64,000 nucleotides of DNA from Gibbula magus. Its lineage: Eukaryota > Mollusca > Gastropoda > Trochida > Trochidae. Under the pieces are notes generated by a model. The model was not told where the DNA came from, searched no databases, and saw only the letters and a list, made by a program, of their open reading frames with translations. Below are positions 23,613 through 36,695 of the stretch, piece after piece (position 1 is the stretch's first letter; each line of letters begins with the position of its first letter). The translations under genes and the position numbers were made by a program. The stretch lies in assembly GCA_936450465.1 (NCBI GenBank), contig OW388297.1, forward strand, positions 49,766,630-49,830,629. Reading direction: 5' to 3'.

Positions 23613-24670
23613 TCATATTGATACTCGTGGATTAAAAAAATCGTTTTTTGGGTAGGCATTTTTTAAAAGTGTATAATAACGAACATTATATCATGTAATA
23701 ACGTTAAGGATCTGAAGAACAAATTAAATGACCCAATGGTCTCGCTGGAGAAAAAAAAATCTCTTTCATCATATTAAAGCTGCTAAATGTTTTATCGCTG
23801 ACCGTTTGTAGTACAGATATATCCATTTGCAGGTGGAGTCATGTCGTAAAATTGAAAAGTAAAACGTTTAGCTGCATTACCTAAATGGTTTGAAACGGCG
23901 ACGAGTAGAATTTATTTTGATTAGTTTTACACTGCATTTTCAATGTAATTTCCACAAGTATAAATAAATACAACCAATAAAAGTGAGTAAATAAATGTCA
24001 AATAATGAATTAATTAAAACATTTCAATCTATAATACATTGACAGTACAAGGAATGTTTGAATGCAGAAACGTAATCCTATAAAACAGCGTTACTTACGT
24101 GTTTCTTCTAATATTACATGTATATATACATATATATATATACACATCTTAAATAAATCATTCAGGAATTTCCATGAATTTTTATTTGACGAGGATAATA
24201 TAAAACACACAATTCGAGTGAGTTCTTTAATTGAAGTTGTTGTTTTTGCATTTTAAAGGCACTGAAGCACGTTATTTGTATATTATGTTTTCTCAAATTT
24301 GCCAATTATTATTAAAGTTTATGCAATATATGTTTATCGGTACGTCGATAAGTAAAACATCTTATTACACGACCTCATAAGACGCATCCATAGAAAAAGG
24401 TGGTGTGGAAGTCCTCAATGTGAGAGGTAAACAGTTCAGACAGCAAAATGGTTGACCATTTCATCATTGTACCATATTTAAAAATTTACTTTGAGTGTTT
24501 AGGTATCGCTCGTCATTTTAAAATGGCCGTTAGCATGTCTTCAGCGAACCATGTACATTCGTTTAAACTATTTTTATTGATTTAGGAGTATTGTTTAACC
24601 ATTGGTAAGAGTTGTTTTACTTTTTGTGAGAGCACTTTATTTTCAGTAAGAAAATCGTGGTACAGCGCCT
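23613..24670. other. Noncoding stretch with a short TA-rich microsatellite
   Basis: An ACATATATATATACA tract lies near 24125-24150. No gene or repeat partner recognised. Confidence 0.4.
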
Positions 24671-25021
24671 TTAAAGGGGCAATAGCACGTTTAAGTTGAT
24701 GAAATGTATTTGAAAAATAAGTCCACCAATAGTAAAACATCCTTCTCTCTTCGGAAAATAAAGTTTAAAATGAGTGTACATGTTTCGGTAAAGCAATGGG
24801 AATTGTTTTTGTAATACAAAATAATAAATTGTGTTCACAATAAAATGGCCGCCATGCACTGTTTGCTTTATACGCAACATAGTTTTTACCACTGCAGATA
24901 ATTGGTTTGTGTAATAAGATGTTTTACCCTCTAAAGTTAATTTAAATCACATAAACTATCATTATAAATGGGAAATTTGAAAAAAATAAATTTTGCAAAA
25001 AACGTGCTACTGCCCCTTTAA
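24671..25021 (-). mobile_element. TTAA-flanked MITE, copy 3 (near full length)
   Basis: Both terminal repeats are clear: TTAAAGGGGCAATAGCACG at 24671 and CGTGCTACTGCCCCTTTAA ending at 25021. At 351 bp it is the reverse complement of copies at 44006 and 59123, including AAATGGCCGCCATGCA and ATTGGTTTGTGTAATAAGAT. It encodes no protein. Confidence 0.9.
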
Positions 25022-26361
25022 GGTAATGATAACACTTTGCAAGTGAATTTGCGTAATCTAAGTCGATGTTTAAATCAATGTTAATTTCAGACTGCCTCAG
25101 CGCTTTCGGTACGTGCATGGATAATGTATGCATGTTGTGTCAAACGAGTTGAAAATGTGGTCATTTTATCTAAGCGCAAACATCTGAATTGCCAATCACG
25201 CTTTCTCCGTGCAAATCAACTAATGTTTCCAATCGTGTTCATTTCACCTTCAAGCATGCGTTTCCGTGCAACCTGATGGGGCCATGTCACTTTAACCTTG
25301 TTATATTAATGCGTAGCAATTTCTGATCCGCCCACATAAACAATAACAAATAAGGAAATATAGATGAATGTCTCATGCCATCAACATGTTGTCCGATATT
25401 TGTGGACCTTTCTTTCTCTCACGCGCTCTCTTGTTTTTGAAGGAAGCAAAAAAATAGTTTTATTAATGTCAAAAGTCATTGTGTCTGTGAGTCAGACGAG
25501 TATTAACCAAAAAGCACCAGAGGTTGTTTATAATTGTTCTGGACGTGATGAAAATATGTTTTTCATGTAATATTATATAATATCATAATATGATTTGAAT
25601 TTCCATGGGATTTTGATTGAAAGGGAAATAATACATTTTCAAATTTATTTTTATACAAATATAGTACAACTTATTTGTTAAGAAAGAATAAAAGGTGTCA
25701 AAAAATAAAACATAAATGAATCTGTAAAAATAAAATTCCATTAAAAAAACCTTCGTTGTATTTGTATTTTGCAATTTAGAAATCACGGTAATTGCTTTAC
25801 GAAAATAACGTTAAACCGTATTGCCAAAATTCAATGTTTGTATTTGAAAAATAACATTATTTCAATTGAACTGATGGTATTTTCACTTACCAACCGTAAG
25901 CAAGACACTAGTTTGAATAAAAAAAACATCGTTCAATAAAATTCATATAATTTGAAAACCTCATTTAATCAATGAAAGTTTCCTTTTGGTGGACACTGGT
26001 CGCTATTTCATTAATCATATGGTCTGTGTCATTCATAGACATAATATTTCTATCAAAACGAATTCTGTACTATGTATTCTAGAATCGTCCTATTTAAGCC
26101 CTTAGCGTATAATATTCGAAAATGTGCCGTAATAATAACATAATTGATGAATTGATATTTGAAAGTCAACATGAATGATCTTTTTGACACCTATAGCCTA
26201 ATATTTATATACATGTATTGCATTTTCAACACAAAGACACTAATTATATTTTATAACATCACACTTTTATTTAGAATTAATTACGATTTTCACCAAGAAG
26301 AGGTAAAGTTGACATTAGCCTAACATTGAGACAACCTCTCTTTTCGATTCTATAATAGCCT
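25022..26361. other. AT-rich noncoding stretch
   Basis: No gene or repeat was recognised. The 25030-25300 part is somewhat less AT-rich (CTGCCTCAGCGCTTTCGGTA), without identifiable content. Confidence 0.35.
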
Positions 26362-26645
26362 TTTTACCAACTGTAAATTTATCGTTAAATTCATGTTCTT
26401 TTTGTTTTACAATAAGTTAATATTTCAAATGATGAACTGCTTCATCGTGGATCTATTCTAGATTAAAATGCTTCTGATGAGGCCCCTGAAGCAGATATCT
26501 TGCTTTTACCAACTGTACATTTATCGTTAAATTCATGTTCTTTTTGTTTTACAATGAGTTCATATTTCAAATGACGAACTGCTTCAACGTGGATCTATTC
26601 TAGATTAAACAGCTTCTGGTGAGGCCCCTGAAGCAGATATTTAGG
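26362..26645. repeat. Two-copy tandem repeat, 142-bp unit
   Basis: TTTTACCAACTGTAAATTTA (26362) and TTTTACCAACTGTACATTTA (26504) start two units that stay aligned through CGTGGATCTATTCTAGATTA and GGCCCCTGAAGCAGATAT. Few differences separate them, so the duplication is fairly recent. Confidence 0.85.
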
Positions 26646-26865
26646 GTATTTAGTTTTGGAGAAGAAGACACATATTGGAGACTTTTAGTAATGGAAAGGT
26701 AGATAAACATTGCTATTAGGGAATGTCCATCTGGCCCTTATTAGGCCATGAGTTTGTATACACTTTTTCAGCTCCCTAGTGCCAGTGGTTCCTGAGAAGA
26801 AGTTGAACATAGTTTTTAGACGAACGGACGGCGGACACAGTGGCATGTCAAGAACCAATTGGGCC
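26640..26865. repeat. Second copy of the 20.0-20.5 kb repeat end
   Basis: TTTTGGAGAAGAAGACA, CAGCTCCCTAGTGCCAGTGG and GAGAAGAAGTTGAACATAG end in GACGAACGGACGGCGGAC, the same order as in 20254-20470. It abuts the 142-bp tandem repeat. Confidence 0.6.
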
Positions 26866-27215
26866 TTCCTGGCTACAAATACAATGTTTTTAACGTTACA
26901 TCTTGTTTTACAATTAAAATTTATTTTTGGTTCAAATTAGTCATACATATCCCTTAATCATTAGTTCTACCACATGAACTAAAATAGAAGTACGTTGGAC
27001 ACCTACAACGTTATGTTAACGTATATATATATATTTCAGTTGACAAATGTTAGGTAGCACACTTCTTCATATTCAAAATGTGGTATTTATGAGAACTTGT
27101 TACGAATACAGTATACTAATTATTCTAAATAATGGTTGTTGACATTGTTAAAAATTGTAGTTGGCATTGCAACATTACGCTTTGGTAACATTCCAATTTT
27201 CTATTATAAAAAATA

Positions 27216-27570
27216 ACTCACGTGCAAAAGAAACGTCCCCATATAAAATACAAGATATTGCAATCCACGGCTGAAACAGCGTTACATCGTGTCTTATGAA
27301 CACAACAAAATATGAATTTTAAAAACATAATCTGTTCATATTTCTGAAAAACACACTTTCTAAGAAATCGTCGTTTTAAAATCTCCTTACCTAGACGAGG
27401 TAAAAGCGTCAAAAAGCTTTTTTTGGCTTGTTTTGTGACGTCCTACAGTAATGATGCGTAAACAGATTTAAAAGGTTGTTAATGTCTACGACATATTTTA
27501 TTAATTAAATTTCTACTTTTTAATTGTCTTAAACTTTAATTACCAAATATTGTGGCTAAAACATCTTATA
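27216..27570 (-). mobile_element. Tc1-like MITE copy, minus orientation
   Basis: The left end CTCACGTGCAAAAGAAACGT follows a TA. The interior (GGCTTGTTTTGTGACGTCCT, CAGTAATGATGCGTAAACAG) is the reverse complement of the element at 848-1245. The right end is decayed. Confidence 0.7.
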
Positions 27571-30500
27571 AAAGCGATTTTAGCACCCCATGTGTATTTG
27601 AACAAACATAAAAATAAAAGTATCATACATGTACTCTGATGTATGAAGTTGTAGGTACATATTTACAACACATGTGTCTAATAAATGCATTCAAAATCTA
27701 CTTACTCCAACATCAGTGTTTACTTTCACACTCTTTTAAATATGTGGGGGCGTTTATTTTGTACGTGAGTATACATGGGCAAATATACCTCGATCTTCAT
27801 AATATTTTAGTTTGGTTCTTATAATCTATGTAAAGACTTAACTAGTTCTGATATTGCACCAAATGTTAATATACACACGGTACATATATATCTACGTTGT
27901 TTATTCTATATGTTAATACCGTTCTTCAATAATCGAAAGCAGTAAAGATGGCGAACCTTCCTTGTCCAATTGAACCAATAACTTACGTAAATGACATAAT
28001 TTACTAAGCTCAAAACAATAAACTTATGTCTTACATTTCCACTTCAGGCATTGTGATTTAGAATATTCATATATGTGAATTATTAACGAATTGCATACAT
28101 ATATGTACATGTGTACATCCTTGCCATTTTGGTATTTATTATATTAATTGTATTTATTTGTCTCATGTACAGTTGGTGGGTGTTTGATAACGATGATGAT
28201 GGAGATTATGGTTATTAGGGCAGTATTCTGATATCAATTGTTAGGATTACGACATAATATCTAAATCGATAGTTGTTATATATAATTTATACTTACTATA
28301 TTACTTACTATATATGATTATATACTCTTACTATTAATATTTATCCATACTATTATTTTCATTACGTCAACACAGTTTTTATGTCTTTAGTTGGCTTATT
28401 AATATGATATATGATATACTAAATGACACATTTATAAAACCAACATCGTTCATGTGTATAACAATGGGAACACAATTGATTTTATTGAGTAAAAAATCAA
28501 CGTTAAAATGTAATTAAATAACATTATAAAATATAAAAGGCTTTGGTTTATGTTACACATTAGATTGTAATTAAATGTCGGACCACAAAAGTACAGGACC
28601 TATTTTTCATTTTATAAACGAGTGTTAGCTTTGAAAAGATTTAAATGAAGTTAATATTAATAATCAACATTGTGACAAACATGTATAAGTACTATTATGC
28701 ATTTTAAAGATTTTGCGTTATTTTGTTGTTTGTTGGTCTTATTAGTTGTACATATTAGTTATATAGTTCCATACGAAATATGATTTAACCATGATTGTTT
28801 TGAAAGTGAAAATTAAAACATGAAACTAGAAAACTTCTAAAAAATGTAAAACATACAACTAACAAAGGTTATAGTATAGATAACACATCAGCAACTACTA
28901 GTTTACTTTAAGGAATATATATGATACGACAATATCAGTTACTAATATGCATGACGCTGGAGAAGTCTACATAATAATGGCCTTACGTGAAATACTTGAT
29001 ACAGTAAGGAATTAGATTCCCAATGGTCATACCGTTAATCGATGTGATTTCGGTTATACTGTGACCTTTACATTCCTAATGCCACTCGACTATAGACGTG
29101 TATTAGTGTGGTAATACCGCAATAACGTCTCCCGCCAATAATTAAAGGTTTCTCAAATAAAATTGATCAAACAGCTTCATTCGAAGGCATAAACACTTAC
29201 TTTAGGTGTCTGGAGTCATATTATTGTCTTATGAATTGTCATTTACACATATGAATGATATCGACTGGATTCGCAAAGGATACACAGTTTAATGTACACG
29301 AGAACACGGCATAAGCATGTTGACTGAATAGAAAAATTACATATGATGTTATGAACTGGTTCACACTCTAAACACTAAATACCAAACAATAAACACTAAA
29401 CAGTTAACAAAAGAGAATACTAACATGTATATTCTTAATTAAATGATTATCATATATTAGAACCTGGATATGCTATAATTCACATAGAATCGAAGATTAA
29501 AACAATTCTATTTTCTAACGTCAATACCACATGAAATGACTTATTTCGATAGAAATTATTCTTCACGAGTTTGTTTCAGCTAATTGTGGACTGTGACAGC
29601 GAGGATGTTACGCTTGTGTTAGTTAAATTTAATCCAAACAAGGATAAATGTGTATGAGTTATTGGGATTACGAAGTAAGTCGATTTCAGACGAAAACATC
29701 ACCAATGGAGAAGAATTTTTGTCATTCAACCGTTAATGATATTAATATTGTTAACAGTTTTACATGTACTGGCTAAATTAACATCGTGTCATTCCCGAGG
29801 ATACCTACATTTTACTCGCAGAGACAGAATCAGAGACCAGTATATAAATTTCATGTTTGGAAATATATCTATTTCATAATTACCCAAAATGGTTCGTGCT
29901 TTGTTCGTCTTCACACAAATATTTCAATTCGAAATGAAATTTATGTACATAAATGCACTTGTCATAAACAGAATTATTATATAAAATACGCACATGATAT
30001 TCTCAAAGGATACATGATAGATAATCACATGTATTTATTCATTTTAAATTAGCTTATTAGGAAGGATTTGACAGCATTTGATAATTGAATACATACATGT
30101 TTATGATAGTAGTGGTTGGGGTGAATAAAGAATTTAGTTACATGGTGGTAGGTAGTTGTATATCACTAGATACAATAATACGCTGACAAAAATTATATCA
30201 TTTTATGAATTTATGAATTTTATGGAAGAATTTACTATGCATGTACATACCCTAGGGATTTCTGTTTGATGGCTTTTAATAAATTACACTTGACTAAACT
30301 AGAAATGAAGCACAATATTTTGAAAGAAATCGAGTTAATGTCAACGAGTTTTTCTTATTCGTTACGTGAACAGCAAGCGTTCCGTATATTTGACAACAAA
30401 GATTTCTGATAAACATAGGGTCCAACATGATCATAATATTTTCCTGCTATGACTTTATACAATCACTGTGTTGTTATCAATTATATTATCATAAACTAGT

Positions 30501-31229
30501 AAGCTTACGCCAAAATTCCATAACATTTTAGATCACAATATTATTGCATGTCATACAGTACAATACCATATACAACTGACCAATGTTCGTTGAATAACAC
30601 CAAATAATTTAGGAAATATTATCATGTGTCGCGGATGTAATACCAAGAATCAAATAATTCTGTAACAAAAGCAAACATTTATAATTGCACCAATGTGTGA
30701 AACTTAATAATGATCATAAGGTTTATAAAGTTTTATGATTTTGAAAAGAGCCTATTAGTATACATTGGTCCTTTCAACAAAAAAGGCAATTTCTTTATCC
30801 TTTTGCTTTCTTTTTGATTTATAAGTTAAATAAAATAAATCATATTATACAACCGATTTTGTATGAAATATCTCAAAGTACATTGTAATGATTTCAATAA
30901 CGAATAAAGTGAGTCAGTTAAATGTGTAAAGAAAGAGAAAATAATTTGTTTTTCGAACTTACAATAAAGAATAGCGATTCAGCTATGATTCTCAAAGAAG
31001 TTATATGATTGATTTGAACGTAATATCTAAGGCTTATTCGTGTTATTTTATAATATGCCAAACTTGAATGAGCAAACACTAACTGGTGACGTTTAAAACC
31101 TAAAAAATATAATAGAGATTCATCAACGCGTTATCATAACAGATTCTCTTAAATCCATATATTAACTGTAAAAAGTTCCATTTGATTGACAAAAAGCAAA
31201 CTAATTGTGGTAATCAAGCGTTGATAACA
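27571..31229. other. Long AT-rich gene-free stretch
   Basis: Over 3.6 kb I see no exon, RNA gene or element end that I can support. A short GAT-rich patch (GATAACGATGATGATGGAG) lies near 28186, and low-complexity TA sequence near 28260-28345. Confidence 0.45.
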
Positions 31230-31930
31230 AACGTCATTGGTTAAAAGTTACATAATCAAATTACCTACCTGTACGCTGTCAACGTCACGTCGACGTGTCA
31301 CCTGCCCGTTTCAAATTGGCCAATCAGAATGGAGATTTCCGGTTAAAAAAGTCCTCACTTGTAATTTCAGACGGTTTATAATGTTATTTCATTCAAGTCA
31401 GGTTCCGTGCTACGTCCGCGCCCAACCATGCCTTTCCTCCACTACACACACGTCACTGAGTTTGGAAGTGTTAGATCATATATAACCCCCTCCCATTACA
31501 AGAACAGTTCTTCCGTAGGCGTGAGGCTTTTGGCCAATTGACGGGGTAGCTTGGATATTTATGATTTAGCTGAAAGCATTTGTAGCCAATGAATTCCGTT
31601 ATTACAGTAAGTTGCCATTTCGCACCAAAATGCCCCTGATTCCACGAATTTCGCGTTCATTTTCCTCACTAATAAAAAGTATGGCGCCTCGCTTTGTTGT
31701 GATCAGTTAATGGCTCCCCACAGTCCTAACCCTCGTTTTAAGTTGTCGGGAGTAGCATATTGTAGCCTCTCCCCCGGGACTGCTAGCTTGTGGGGCTCCC
31801 ATTACCCACGGCCCATATATAAGAAGGGAGCGGCTCTGTCGTTCTGTCACTTAATGTCAAAGCCTTAGCTTCTGACATGGAGCTATAAACACGGCAAGTC
31901 AGCAAGCCCGTGAAATCCATACCGGAAGTT
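31230..31930 (+). promoter_or_regulatory. GC-richer island, candidate promoter region
   Basis: This is the most complex sequence in the middle of the window. It contains a CCAAT motif (GGCCAATCAGAATGG near 31317), a CpG-bearing stretch (TACGTCCGCGCCCAACC near 31411), GTGGGG/CCCCAC blocks around 31716-31799, and then a TATA box. Downstream, ACCGGAAGT (ETS type) lies near 31921. The short open frame at 31237-31485 resembles nothing I know. A first exon of an unseen gene reading rightward is the inference. Confidence 0.5.
31816..31850 (+). promoter_or_regulatory. TATA box and initiator-like site
   Basis: TATATAAG at 31816-31823 is followed by TGTCACTT, whose A at 31849 lies 33 bp from the first T, close to the usual TATA-to-start distance. 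Immediately after, ATG codons are followed quickly by stops, consistent with 5' untranslated sequence. No splice donor is convincing. Confidence 0.5.
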
Positions 31931-32394
31931 CATCTGACTCCATAATGCAATATATGCTTAATGGGGATATTTTATTGTTCGCGATCATTTTTCATCAAAC
32001 ATAGCTGAACTAATATTTCCTTCATGATACATTAATTAGGAAAGAAATCAACATTGAACTATATTGCATTATTTCTTGTAGTTCCTGGTATAGGATCGGT
32101 TAATACTTTCTTGTTGCACAGCTTTGTAAAATACGAAGGCAATTAGTCATTCTTGTTCGTAAGTTTCCATCATGAAGAAATTGTGACTTGACACAATAAC
32201 ACACGTGTCATTAATTTTGAATATTTCATTCTCGTGTACATACAGTTTACACATTTTTCCATTTTCTTGAATAATTTACATAGGTATGTATGTATAAATA
32301 AACACTTAACACAATGTAGGTACTTACAGTGTACATATGATCTTGAACAATTTGCATATGTATTTATAATGAAAAATCATTTTTGTAATTATAG
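31931..32394. other. AT-rich noncoding stretch
   Basis: Nothing recognised beyond low-complexity AT sequence. Confidence 0.35.
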
Positions 32395-32575
32395 ATATCG
32401 TGAGCCGGATGGTAATTATAATAGTGATGAAGATGACAATGATAATGATGATTATAGTTATTACGTGATGATGCTGATAATTATAGTGGAAATGGTGACG
32501 ATGATAGTGAGTATGATAGTGTGTATGATATTGATGATGATGGTGATTATATGGTGACGATTCTGATAATGATAC
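32395..32575. repeat. Degenerate GAT-rich low-complexity tract
   Basis: Interrupted (GAT)n and (GATAAT)n-like sequence. In one frame it reads as an acidic then Met/Ile-rich peptide. The sequence resembles 33405-33700, which argues for a decayed microsatellite rather than a protein. Confidence 0.6.
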
Positions 32576-32710
32576 TTTGAATGGAGCTTCATTTATTAAT
32601 CTTAAAAATCACCGAAAGCTTAAAAAGCTAAGAGATTATACGTTTTATACCCCATGAAATTATAATCCAGAGTGTATATATTATTAAATATAATGTTAAT
32701 TATATATTAG

Positions 32711-33108
32711 CATTACAATTTCATAATGAGGTGAAAATACAAAGCTTTTTAGTTTTGAATGTTATATATATTAATTAGCTAACCAAATTCCTTTTTATCT
32801 ATAAACATGAACGTATACAATAAGCATCCACATATCATGTTAGCATTACCATTACATAATAAGGTAAACATACAACACTTTTTAGTTTTGAATGTTATAT
32901 ATATAAATTAGCTAACACGCATTTCTTATTATCTATAAACATGAACGTATACAATAAGTATTCATATATCATGTTAGCATTACCATTATATAATGAGGTA
33001 AAAATACAAAAAATTTTGTTTTGAATGTTATATATATTCATTAGCTAACACGCATTCCTTTGTATCTATAAACATGAACGTATACAATAAGTATCCATGT
33101 CTTTCCAT
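32711..33108. repeat. Three-copy tandem repeat, 133-134-bp unit
   Basis: Units start at about 32711, 32844 and 32978 with CATTAC-ATT-ATAATGAGGT and continue through TTTTGAATGTTATATATA, ATTAGCTAAC and CTATAAACATGAACGTATAC. The second and third units are closest to each other. Confidence 0.88.
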
Positions 33109-33404
33109 AAGTGCTCGTTACATAACACTGTCTTATTAACTTCATAATGAAGTTATATTTTGTTAGTTATATGATAATTTATATCATAAAGCTAATTAAT
33201 GTTTAACCGAGTATTTACTATTTCAAGCGTCATCAAAACATGATAAATGTATTGATCGCGTCTTTAGAAAGACTCGTGAATTAATATGCTGTAACCTGTA
33301 ACTGATCATAAATAACTAGCTCTGGTTTCCTGGTTCTTAAAGACGTAAACTTCAGAAATCAAGATTCATTTTAGTGATAATAATATTAAAAGTTATTTGT
33401 CCTT

Positions 33405-33700
33405 ATGATCATTTCAACAGCAACGACGGTGAAGATGAATGCAGGGATTGTGTTAAACATGGTGATGTTAAGAGGGCGAGTTTTTGTTGCAGATGGTGAT
33501 TATTACGCTGTTAATGAAAATGATAAAAATAATGATGATTACGTGATGAAAATGCTGATAACTTTGATGTTAATGGCTGATATTAAATTAATGATGATGT
33601 CCCTGATGATAAAGAGGATGATGGTAATTATGATAACGACGATGCTAACCATTGTAATAATGACATCAACGACAACGATGAGTGTTGATGACGATATTTA
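33405..33700. repeat. Second degenerate GAT/ATG-rich tract
   Basis: The GATGATTACGTGATGAAAAT phrase parallels GATGATTATAGTTATTACGT at about 32446. The tract gives a Met/Ile/Asp-rich open frame by composition alone. Confidence 0.55.
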
Positions 33701-33839
33701 GAAATATTTGTTTTAATGACAACAACACGTTCAAGTAAAAAGGATTGGAAAGATATATGTGTCTCGCCTCGGAGAAAACCGTTCAGGTCATTCAGTTCAA
33801 AGCCTCACACTTGTGAAATAACTCATAAACTGTGTCAAC

Positions 33840-34010
33840 TTGCACTCGAGAATTCCGCACTTAAAGCGAACACATTTCATTTGTAACAATCCCAGGTCGC
33901 CGTGTCACTTGAAAGGCTGATTCTCTTTCGCTGCCATGCTAAGTGCAATTTATTTAAAAGGTGTCTCGAGTTGATGTTTTATAGAACTATAACCACTTTC
34001 AACCAGCAAC
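33840..34010. promoter_or_regulatory. Candidate regulatory patch between CTCGAG sites
   Basis: A less AT-rich patch begins GCACTCGAGAATTCCGCACT and ends GGTGTCTCGAG. Inside, GCACTTAAAGCGAA is loosely mirrored by TTCGCTGCCATGCTAAGTGC (CACTTAA / TTAGTG-type homeodomain cores). I see no second copy in the window. Tentative. Confidence 0.2.
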
Positions 34011-35270
34011 CATAAAACAGATGAATGGAGGTATGGTTACATGCAGAATCTCAGAACCCGCCTTCATGTTTGTTTAAGTTTCGTTTTGGGATGACTTGGC
34101 CAAGAAATGATCTTTTTTCTTATATATATATTATGTATCTTATGATCTTAAGTAGATGTCTTTCACAATTTATTTGAAAAATGCTTCTGATATATACTAC
34201 ATTTACTTAACTTGATCAGTCAAAACATTATCCACTTGATTTCTGCATATTCATGTGTTGCTTATACGTTTCTAGTAGTCAAATCGGCCCAGGATACATT
34301 ATATACAGTAGTAGATACATAGCATATAAATATAGAATAATATAATGTTTAACATATAGGGTTTGATTAGACACATTGTTACTATCTATTAAGATGATTA
34401 TGTCTTCAAAACTTAAACATAAATAGTGGCATAAATTGTTCATTAATTTGACAGACGTAGAATACATTAATTGCTTGAATTTATAAATATTAGTAAATAG
34501 TAATAGTAATATAGTAAATACCGAGTTGAGCAGTAGTCACATATATTCACTAACGGTTTACAATTACATGTTACTACTGAGTTAATAAATTTACTATAAT
34601 AGCATATACATGCAGAGTATTACTACCCGTGTTTACACAAATGGCAAGATGTGAGGAATATATGTCATATTTAAACAAACTCCAAATGGTTGTCAATCCT
34701 CGCTAGTTCATTTTTTATGATCAAATGCGCTAAAATGCCTCTGTTAATGATGAAACATAAGCAACACATGCAGAATTGTTTAACATGTAGAAATTTCTGT
34801 CTACTATTCACCTGAAGTGAACTGAACTTTTAACTGAACTGAGCCGAGCTTTTATCTAAAGTGAACGTTTATGTCACACAGAGATAGTCTGTCACCAAGA
34901 CGCCTTAATGTTTTAAGCTCCTAGGCAAGACTAAAGCAAGACTTAAGAGTTCAGTCTGGAAATTAACACATCCCAGAGGCTCCCCTTTATTCTATATATT
35001 TGGTTTTGTGAAATGTTACATATACATCATGTTAGACTACATAAGAGGTGCACGCCTTATTAACATTCATACAATATTAAAGTTATATACATCTGACATT
35101 TTGAATAAAGATATTTGTTAATGAAACATCGAATTTTCTTCATAGCATTTTATTTGGCTTTCTATACGTGGCAAACTTCTTAATCGCAAAATATAATAAT
35201 TACTTGTTCCAAACGAAACCAATGTGAATAAACAGCAACCACATCTTCCATTTCATTCACAGTTGATATT
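34011..35270. other. AT-rich noncoding stretch
   Basis: There is an AGTAATAGTAATATAGTA low-complexity patch near 34497. The 34810-34990 part is less AT-rich but carries no recognisable feature. Confidence 0.35.
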
Positions 35271-35778
35271 ATACTCATGGTAAAAATGGTTGACACCCCT
35301 AAAGAGAAAATTGATTTTAGCAAATTAAATGCATGGACAATATATATTGTTCGATGTTATGGTATTTTCGAAATCAAATGGAACAAAACACATGATGCAA
35401 ACTATATAATGCTTGTCATTTATGTATTGTGTGCGAATGATACTCCATGAATGATTTTGTGTATATTTTTTTTTTCAATTTCAACTTTTCATTGTTTATT
35501 AGAAACAAATTGAGAACACTCAACCACTGTGACAATATACCAATGCCAAGATCTCAAGGACACAAGGAACGAACTCTTTTGAATAAATTACATTTTTCTT
35601 TTCTTCTTCTTTCTTTGGTTTTTTCAAGTACAAGTGGAGAAAAAGCAAATGCTCAAGGACACTATTCACAAAACGACATCCAGTAATAACATGTTTTATA
35701 ACTGTTTTGTACCTAAACTGACACGTTATGTTGTTTAAATAACTATTAGGAGGTGTCAACCATTATTACCATGAGTAT
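35271..35778 (+). mobile_element. TIR element family B, copy 2 (full length)
   Basis: The ends ATACTCATGGTAAAAATGG and CCATTATTACCATGAGTAT are inverted repeats that extend inward through GGTTGACACC, with TA-rich flanks consistent with a TA target duplication. At about 508 bp it carries an open frame at 35447-35686 ending LSLVFSSTSGEKANAQG, whose downstream part is also open in copy 3. No similarity to a transposase is visible. Confidence 0.85.
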
Positions 35779-36639
35779 ATGACCTATTATACATTACCAA
35801 ACCCAAATTTGTCTTTTTGTCGGTTGTAGAAGTATTTGTGTTAGAATTTATTACAAAATAAATAGTGTTACAGTGTATTATAACTTAAAACAACGTGTCT
35901 AACAATAAATTCAACATACTGAAGATACAGCGTAGAAGATAGTGATATGTTGCAGAAGAAAAAAAACACCCACTAAAAGACAGTCATTTTAGAATAGGAC
36001 ATTGTTGAAGTTTCCAAAATTATGTTTTACTAATTATCGCGCCAGCCTCTCTATAGGTGTCGTTTATACATCACTAGTCTTCTTTATATCGCCACTATCA
36101 TCAAATTCAATACTTATCGATAATATAACACCATTTATAACATTTGGCATATATGACCTCCCCCAACAACACAATGGGTGTACCTTTAAGGTCATCAACA
36201 TTAATTATCTTGGATACATTCATACTGATTTTACAGCTTATTTGAATTAAATAGTGTATTCAATTTGTACATATTAGGTCTATCAAAACATCTTATGATT
36301 ATATTCTCTATCCGGTTCTAAATTGGAAGATTATTATGAAATTCATCAACAAGACATGTCATAAATTAAGACATGGCTTGTTCATCGCCGATATTATTAC
36401 ATGATTTTACAATATACTTCTTAAAAGGAAAGCAAATATTCGACACGCCCACCAGCTATTTGATTGGTAATCATCGCATGATTTAAGACAGGGATTCACT
36501 TGCACGCACTATGTGACATACACGCCTAATGCAGCTGTAAAAGAAAAGTGTGATTATTGTCACATATTAATATAAAACTTGGTGAATGTTATTCTCTTAT
36601 TAATAGTGGGCGTGTTGTTTGCGATGACTCAAATGTGTA
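35779..36639. repeat. Mostly unassigned; shared 85-bp repeat at 36105-36190
   Basis: TATAACACCATTTATAACAT and CAACAACACAATGGGTGTAC at 36105-36190 recur in reverse complement at about 42026-42105. Both copies end with an ACCTTTAA-type motif. The rest shows nothing. Confidence 0.5.
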
Positions 36640-36693
36640 AGAGTTGAGGTGAGACGAGGTGGGGTAAAGCCGCTTCCAAGATTATTTTACTTA
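36640..36693 (-). mobile_element. tRNA-Arg SINE, 3' portion (split copy)
   Basis: On the minus strand this reads AGTAAAATAATCTTGGAAGC then GGCTTTACCCCACCT and CTCACCTC, matching the 3' body and tail of the SINE at 13484-13780. The 5' part lies at 37490-37690, on the other side of the Tc1-like element. Confidence 0.75.
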
Positions 36694-36695
36694 TA

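Noticed and set aside
32234..33701. Two acidic or Met/Ile-rich open frames of about 100 codons
   Set aside because: Composition follows degenerate GAT repeats; no conserved domain, start context or homologous frame.
36002..36250. 82-codon open frame including DLPQQHNGCTF
   Set aside because: The phrase is the translation of a short repeat found reversed at 42.0 kb.
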